Source: Luscinia megarhynchos (lineage: Eukaryota > Chordata > Aves > Passeriformes > Turdidae). Taken from it: a DNA stretch of 64,000 bases. Numbering within the stretch: the stretch's first letter is position 1; each line of letters opens with the position of its first letter. The position numbers were made by a program, and so were the translations under genes. The notes beneath the pieces were generated by a model, which ran no database searches, had not been told where the DNA came from, and was given only the letters and a program-made list of their open reading frames with translations. Location of the stretch: NCBI GenBank assembly GCA_034336665.1, contig CM067570.1, positions 13,375,502-13,439,501 of the forward strand, read 5' to 3'. Below, one piece after another: positions 56,246 through 64,000 of the stretch.

Positions 56246-59200
56246 TCTCTGTGATTTGGTGGAAAAGGGCTGGAAAACACAACTAATCAAAATGATCAGC
56301 AGTCTTCTGTGAGACAAAAACATTTTAGCAGACCTTCACCTGACATTAAAATGTAACAGGAGTGCCTGGTCTCTTAAATAGCCTTGGTCATGATTCAATA
56401 TTAAGGCAATATGATGGAATGTACTTGGTTAAAAAAAAAACCCAAAACTATTTCCTACTCACTGTGTTTATGAGCATTTTCAGAAACTGCAAGTTTTCTT
56501 TCCCCACAGGGAAGGCATGCTGTGATTTATGAACTGTAATAGTGAGTTTAATTGGGAAGGAGATATCATTGTTGACAACTTTGTCTTCACCTAGTGACTA
56601 GTGGAATAAATCTGCAGCATTTACTCACTCCCCAACAGCGTTTCGGACAGTGGCTTTTGGAAGTCACATAATTTCTAATGTCTTTGCAATACAGCTTGCA
56701 CACTGAGGCCATTGCCACTGCATCCATGAGCAGCTGTCCTCAGAGTCCCAGCCTCACCAGCAGGGCTGCTCAAGATAGAAACTGGAGAACAGATACTGGA
56801 TGAAAGCACTGGACCACAGTGCAGATATCCATCCACATCATGCAATGGTGTGTCACACAGACATCTCCAACCCCATGAACCTCAAGTCCAGTCAATCAGC
56901 AGATTGATCAGATGGGTCTAGGGTGATTTGGCCCAGGGACAAGTAGCTTGAGGCAAACACTGTGTGAACAAGACATGCCAGAAACGGAATATGAACAGAA
57001 CCAGAGACAATTAGCTTGGCTGTCTGTCAACCATATGCCTTTACTGATTCTAACTGCGGAGGGGTGGTGTTAAATGGGTCCAGCTGGTTTGGCATTTGTT
57101 GTTTATTTAGTGACAAAACATTGATTTTGAAGGCAAACATTTAAGCTCTCTCTTGAGCATATTTTCATTGCCATTAGAGATCCTGCTAGTGTATTTCCCC
57201 TCCACTATGACCAGTTTCAATCATTCAGGACTGAGTTTATGGAGCCAAGGGACCCACATCAGATATATCCATGTTATAAGAATGAGGCTCAAATGAATGG
57301 TGTATCATTTTCCCTGTCCAGAGGACACTCTCACCCCACGTATTTAGAGTCTGGTTATGTAAGGTGATGCACAGGACATCCTAAATCAGAATTCACTGTT
57401 CATAGACTAGACTGCAGTAAACAGAGGATTCATTGAACTAATGGACAACTCAAGCATGTAAACCCCCATAACTGTTTGCATGGCATCAGTCACAGGCATC
57501 TCAGAATCAACTCTGCACTGCCCTGATTGTATTGACAAGTGCCTCATAAACAGCATAGCCTGAATGTCACTGTCATCCTGGGCAATACATTCCTGCCAGC
57601 ATGAGGGCAGAGATAACTCTCATGAGCTGCAGTCCCTCTTCAGACTGGGGATTTTTAGTTTCCATTGTCTGATTCAAGCTGGTTCAGCTTGCTTTGTAAA
57701 ACGAGGCTTTTACAGGACAAGTGAATTTTACAGAAGAGAAGAAGAAAAACTTTTAAGTGGAGATGACACAGATTATAGAAAGGGTTGTATAGAGGCTGTA
57801 CAATCTGTGGAGTACTCCTATATCTGCTCTGCTCCCTACCCCACTGCAGACAGGGAATGCCAACCTCTCTTCATAATTGAGTGAATAGATAAACAATTTT
57901 CCTTCTTAGTAGAAGAGAGTAGAATGATTCTTTTTCATCTTGTTGCATTTTGATTCCTAAAACTATCTTGTCTCTCTCTAAACATCACTGATGTACCTAC
58001 TTCTGGATACCACAAACAGCTCCCTTTCTTTATGCAATTTTTACCTTTAGCACTAGGGTTATTTGTGGTCATTCACATTTAGTTAAGGTACCAATCTTCC
58101 CTCCTCAGAAGAATAAAAAATTTTTCCTTCTGACAAGGGAAAGCCTGAAACAGAGTTTTCACTGTTACTGCCTTTTTGTACTACCCTGTTAACCCTCTGA
58201 AAAATGGAAAGATTCCCTTCCACACAATTCAAAATTCAGGGCTGACATTCTTTGCTCTCTATTAACATCTTGGAAATGGCAATCCAAATTCACTGACTAC
58301 TCATTTTGGCCTTGAGTTTAATAATCTACTGATATTTCTTTTTTTTTCTTTCAGCAGAGACTGCCTACTTTTTAAGACATGACAGTATAGCACAGAAGTA
58401 AAGGCTCTTCATTATCTTTTGATATTCCCCTCCAGTTTCTCAAGGTTGTTTCACCGAACAATTATAACAAGACAACAAAAGAAAACCTCTTCAAACTGTT
58501 CAGGAAAACTAGAAGTAGTTTCTGTGTGATCACAAAAGCCAGGTATGGAACTTGCCAATTGCTATTTAGCAGATAGAAGTAGTTTTCACCATTTTTAATT
58601 GATAGCTTCTGTGCAGACTATTGCATTGCTAATTTAACTTCAGTGGCACCAGGATTAGCTTGCTTTTTGCATACAGAAACCTCTAGAACAAGCCATTGGG
58701 TTCCAGATAGAAAACAGAGCCAAACATTTGCATTTCTTGAGCACTCTTCATGCATCACATCCCTCTTCACTGCTTAACAAAACACCTCTCACTCCTAGGG
58801 AATTTCAGAGAAAAAAGCAGAATATAGGCATGTGGATTAGCTAAAATGGTTGTATTAAAACCTTTTTCCCCCATTAAAAGGGAAAAATAAGTATTGCGAA
58901 AATCTCTTATAAAATGCAGGAAGACCATAGGTATTCTATTGCACTTCTATATCCAAGCAAGAAAACAAAGGATTTCCTGGTGAAATTGTACCAGTCAATT
59001 CTTCAGTGGAATTAACAGAAGTTTCTTTTCCTTTCCACATACTTCTACAAGTTGCAGCTAGAAAATGTACATCTATTGAAAGGTAAGCAGGCAGGGGTAT
59101 TAGCATTCCTTGCATTCATACCAATAATGTGAAAGATCATCAGTGATGATTCAGATCTCACAGCATCCCTTCTAAGAGAATTGCCAGCTTGCACACCTAA

Positions 59201-62200
59201 TTATATACTGACCCTCATGTTACAAAAGGGACAATAATCACTTATTTGATTAGCACCTCCCCTGGATTCTCAGAGAATCTTCCTAGACAAAGGGCTATCA
59301 TCTTTTCAAGTTAGCTTTTCCTCTACCCCATTATCCTCTTCTCCCCCTGCCCTTAATCTTTATTTCAATAATCTTAACTCCTAGAAAAGTGACAGGAGAC
59401 AGTGGCAATATTTCTTTCTCCAGCTTCACAACTGTCTCTTGCAATATCATTTTAGTAACGGAGAATAAAACACCATCTGAGAAAAAGCACAAAGAGAAGG
59501 GGAGAAAAATGCACAAACACGGATGATAAAAAGGCAGGGTGGGACTATGTCCTCAAGTGTTACTTAGGACATTTTCTCCTTTTTTTGTACCCCTCAACCC
59601 AGTAGGGCAAGTACCATATGGAATATCCCTCTCAGGTCCTGCAGTTCTAGGTTCAGTAATGAGCTTGTGTTTAAACAACAGCAAAATCCAGGATGTCTCT
59701 AACTCAATATCATATAGGGAAAATGAGCATCTCTTATTTCAGTGAGATAGGGGGATCCTGTCTGAGGTAAAGCAAATAACACCTGAGATTTAAAGGTAGC
59801 ATATCCAGTGCTAAGCTCTTCATTTAAAGTTACTTATGCTTTCATCTTGATTTGACTTCGTTAATTTGTTCTGCTTTTATTTGCAATGTGGACTGACATC
59901 CTAATTACCTCACAATACCTCAGAAAGCAATCAGTTAATTCCTCTTAATTGCTCCCTAATTCTTAAATGATTACTTAAGTATTTGTAGCTGTTACACCAG
60001 TTTAGAGTGCAATGCGGAGTGCCTTCATTTAATAGATATTTAGTCTAGATTTTTAGGGGCAGATATTAAGTGCCATTCAAATGCCAATTGACTTTGAAAG
60101 ATCACTCTGAGTCAGAGATCTCAGTAGATTGACTCCAAAGAGCAAAGGAAACATGTGATTACAATCTAAAGAATATTTTAACATTTAAGGTAAGTATTCA
60201 CATCATCTCACTGACATTAAGACTGAATGGCTATAATTGTGCATACAGATTCCAAATTAATCAATATGCCTTCATTAGATTGGGATATGTGCAGCTCCTG
60301 CATCCCCCAGCAGTGAGCCTGATGGTGACAGACACCTGTCATCCTCACCCACCCTGCACTGCTGCTTCTGCAGTCAGAATGAGCCCTACCCAGGCCAGTA
60401 AATGTGTTTTGGACTTGCCTGTCTTCCCTGTACCCCAAGGCCCCCAGTGTGTGTCTCACCTGCATTACATACAACCATCATGCCCTTTTTCTGTTTCCCT
60501 ACCCCTGCATGATTCTTCTCCTGCAGTATCTAAACAGCAACTTCCCCCATCCCTATTAATTTTGAATTCTTTTTCACACTCAGCAGGAGTGACTCAGACT
60601 TACCCAAGAGTAACACACCTCATTCTTTACTCACATTATTTCCTCGCCTTTACAAACTCGTCTGATGCGCAGTTCAGGTTTATATATGGTGCAAAATGTT
60701 TACTTATCTTGTATACACAATCCCAAAACAGAGAAGCTAAACAACATGCAGACAGTTGTCTTAAGACCATAGGACCAGATATAGCAGTTTACTTCCCAGG
60801 GACTAAATGAAAAGATTCAAACCAGGGAGCATAAGAAGGGATAATAACATCCTCTGTGATTTATGATCCACCCTACAGTCAGAAATTAATTCACAAAATG
60901 AAAACTGATGTAAGCATGTCTTTAACAATGCTTATGTAGTCAGAAAAATAATCTCCCAAATGTGTGCAATAACTCCACCTGGTGATTCTCAACATGGTAT
61001 TGTCAAGTTTAAAGCTGCTTCTTATGAGAAAGAGAGTAGTAGAGGTGTTATACAAACTAAAGGCCTAAACATTAGCAGCACATTTCTGATACAGTGCATC
61101 CTGTACTGTGTTAGCCTTTATTTGGCTTAACCTTTAGATTGAATTTCAAACTAAAACATTCATAAATAAGAATTTAGTTCCCACCCTGTCACAAAATATA
61201 TTTTGTTTGATAGTAGGAACCATGTACACGGGAAATTGTTGAACACTTACTGAAATAATTTCTAACTTTAAATTACTATATTCATATAAAAAGCATCGCC
61301 CCTTCTTTGAAACTCATTCTTTCTTTTGTAGGAACAGAGCATAACAGTGCAGATGACATTCAAAATGCAAAGTTGAGAAGCAAATAGACAAAACCTCCCT
61401 CCTCCCCACTGTTTAAAGCATTGATTCCCAGGACTGCCCTGGTCCTCCAGGGGAAATTGATTTTTGATGCTGGCACCAGAGACTACTGAGTATTGAAAAG
61501 TAAAGCATTGTTATCCCATAGATGTAACAAAAATATTTGTCATGCTTTTCAGACTAAGAGAGGAATCATACTAGATTTCTTGCCTCTCTTAAACTAAATT
61601 TTTTAAACTAAAAGTTTTCCAAGGCCTTCACAGATCTTTTCAAGGAATATAATTTGAAATAGACAGACCTAATTCTCTACAGTATATTGTAAATATCTAG
61701 GTTTCCAGCCAAAAATTTTTGACATGTGCACACTGATAAATATATATACATATATATATATGAGATTCCATTTCCTAGAGGTTCTGCTAGTGAGATTCCT
61801 CAGCCTTCTGGTAAGCAGTAATGTCTTACCAACAATTATAGCAAGGCTTGCTAAAGCATACAAAACAATCTTGCCTATAAGCATTTCCTAAAATAAGTAT
61901 AATAAAAGGAAAAAGCACTGGAACAAAAAAAAGGTTTCAAGAAATTTTTTGTTTGCAGAAAACATTAAGATGAAGTTTTTGAATAGAAAAAAGAAAAATA
62001 GAATCTCAAACACCTTTTACCAATTAGATCATATTTCAGAGAGCACTGATATGAAAATGGTAAGTCTTCATAGTAAAAGATGACTGGATAAATACTATAC
62101 TGGGATGAGCTAAACAACACCTGGTTTTGCCTGCTAAATGGGGTCTCTCACTTTTTCTCTGCTGGCTTTTTATGATGTAGCCAGTGTACCTACCAGGGTA

Positions 62201-64000
62201 ACCCCTTTTAAAGGAAGAGATCTTCTGCTACTGACTGCTAAAAGAGATTTCATTTGTTGTAAATATTACAGAACTGTGCATTAGGAAAGAAAGGGGCAGG
62301 AATTCTGGTAAGTATGTTTCTCATGAAATTAATAGTTACAGATGAAGGTTCTGCTCAGCTCTGTGACCATGTGAGTGGAAAAATCCAGTTTTGATGCTCT
62401 GGATTTATCTTTAAGGAGTGAAGGGCCTCACCTTGGAATAAGGTGTACTGCCTCAAAGGGCTGTTTTTTCATATTGTGTCAGGTTCAGAAACAACTCATA
62501 TAACTGTCTGAAAGCCCACCCTGCCCTCTGGGAAGCAGAACACACGGCAAAACAGTCTGTAAAATGAGAGCTGTGCTAAGTCACTGTTTATTTATGACAG
62601 AGAAGCAAAGGGGTACTCGGGCATATCTGAACTTTATATGGGTCCAAGCAGGAGATTAGCACAAATTTAAGGAGCTTGCACACAGACTGGCTAAGGAGGT
62701 GTAAAGCTGGCTGGATGGGGAGGTAGAAATATACTTAAGGAACAGAAAGATGTTCTACTTCATCAAATTCAGGTTTCTGTTATCTTTTTCACTCAAGGTT
62801 GTTGGTGGAATCTGTGCAGGTAGTTGACTGAATCATAAGGGGAGCAAGATATGTAGAAAACCCCCTCAATTAAGGAAAAGAAACAACATTAAAAAAAACA
62901 CTCATAAAACTCCTCAACAAACAATCCAGATTTCATTCAGCTTGCTGTAGGATCTTCAGAAATATTTCTAATCTCATATACTTGTTAGGGAGGGTGGAGG
63001 AGGCAGGCAAGAACCAGTTAATTTTGAGTGGCACACTAAGCAGATCCATGTCATCCCATAACTATATGCCTGTTGTGTTCCTCAGGTGGGAAAGCCATTT
63101 ATACATCTACCTGAACTGTCTTTTTCTTTTATGGCAAGGAGAAATATCTGCATTTGTTGAGCATCCTAGTTTTTCCTTCAGTGCCATTAGTGATGGCACA
63201 AGTCACTACTGCCTCCGAAGAGAATGGAAGTGCAGCAGATGTGTGCTTCTTGGAGCTTTGTCTACACTGATATGAAGAAGGCAGAGGAACAGAAAGTCAG
63301 TTAAAACAGCTCTTTCAGAAAATTATTTCTTTTCCTTAATATCATACTTGAATTAGAAAGGAAAAGTCAGAATATGCTTCATCCTAAATTACCCAAAAGT
63401 GTAGGCAGAAGAGCTCTTTGCAGTACAGACCTGTGCAGAGACAGTGAATCATTAATATTTATACAGCAGAACTTCCCTGGCTCACTTGCTAATGTGGTTA
63501 TGCTGTTTCCAAGCTACATGCAGCATTTCCCTGTTATTGCACAAAGTCATGACCAGACAGTAACTCAGAGTGACAATGCACACAGTAATCACTGCAGAGC
63601 TCTCAGTGGGCACAGCCATGGGTATACATTGTGTATGAACTGAATTTCGGGTACATGGCATCCTGGGTTCCATAACTCCTCATTCAAAAGTGCTTCCCAC
63701 TTTAGTCTGATGCACTGTTTTCATGCAAACGGTTCTTTGCAACCCATCCACTTTGCTTTTGAATAACAATCAATAGGGATGCTCATTTTTCCCACCCCTA
63801 CCAATGCCACTTTTTAGTATTTCTGCTCCATCACCAGCAGATTTGGTTCGGGTAAGTTCAGCTGTTCAAAGAAAGTGCAGCAGTTTAATAGTTCACAATC
63901 AATGAGAAGAGAGAGGAGTCTCTAGAAACCAATACGTAACAACGACATCTTAGAATGGACTCACTCTGTTTCCTTTTTTCCCCCAATGCCACCTGAAGAC
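56246..64000. other. AT-rich right flank continued, no gene seen
   Basis: No recognisable coding exon, RNA gene or intact mobile element. The longest open frame (60280-60810, plus strand, 176 codons) has no domain I recognise and no supporting splice or promoter context. Some stretches, such as 59890-60200, look like candidate conserved non-coding DNA because of clustered homeodomain-type motifs. Confidence 0.6.
61741..61761. repeat. (TA)n microsatellite
   Basis: TATATATA, then CA, then a further TA run. Ordinary dinucleotide repeat. Confidence 0.9.

Noticed and set aside
57564..57884. A 106-codon plus-strand open frame
   Set aside because: No recognisable family or exon signals; composition resembles translated intergenic DNA.
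60280..60810. A 176-codon plus-strand open frame in the right flank
   Set aside because: The predicted product is rich in Ser, Pro, His and Thr with no recognised domain, no CpG island or TATA before it and no splice support. One such frame in 13 kb can arise by chance.

Overview
The window is vertebrate genomic DNA, most likely from a bird. The supports are AT-rich flanks without bacterial-style genes, CpG-rich islands, a probable old CR1-like LINE scrap near 56.1 kb, and an avian-style LTR-like promoter near 1.5-2.0 kb. The species call is inference. I find no convincing protein-coding gene; the long open frames lie in GC-rich repeats and are by-products of composition.

Layout: 1-1380 is AT-rich unique sequence. 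1380-1495 is a short minisatellite. 1530 to about 2020 is an LTR-like promoter with five phased CCAAT boxes and a TATA box. 2020-4540 is a CpG-rich island with duplicated blocks and a roughly 1-kb minisatellite. 4540-5420 is AT-rich. 5424-5600 is a compact CCAAT/TATA promoter. 5582-50829 is a 45-kb GC-rich tandem array. 50840-50888 holds a 3' splice-site-like tract and a polyadenylation signal. 50890-64000 is AT-rich DNA with no recognisable gene.

The main object is the array: 23 whole units plus one partial unit, all head-to-tail. Twenty-one whole units are about 1.97-2.01 kb; units 1 and 6 are 1489 bp. The short units, and the partial unit 24, carry the same 490-bp deletion, explained by recombination between two identical 73-bp repeats inside each unit. 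Within a unit a CCCTGTAAGCAGGG-like hairpin motif returns about every 70.6 bp, so the 2-kb unit looks like a higher-order repeat of about 28 subunits. Most units carry a CTCF-like motif, always in the same orientation, intact in seven of them.

The array sits exactly inside what looks like one transcription unit. A TATA box lies about 20 bp before its first base, and a splice acceptor and AATAAA lie within 60 bp after its last base. The plus strand shows no AATAAA inside the array, while the minus strand has one in most units. My working hypothesis is a transcribed, CTCF-binding macrosatellite producing a long repeat RNA, comparable in kind (not shown to be homologous) to mammalian DXZ4 and FIRRE or the chicken MHM repeat. 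I cannot tell whether it is already described.
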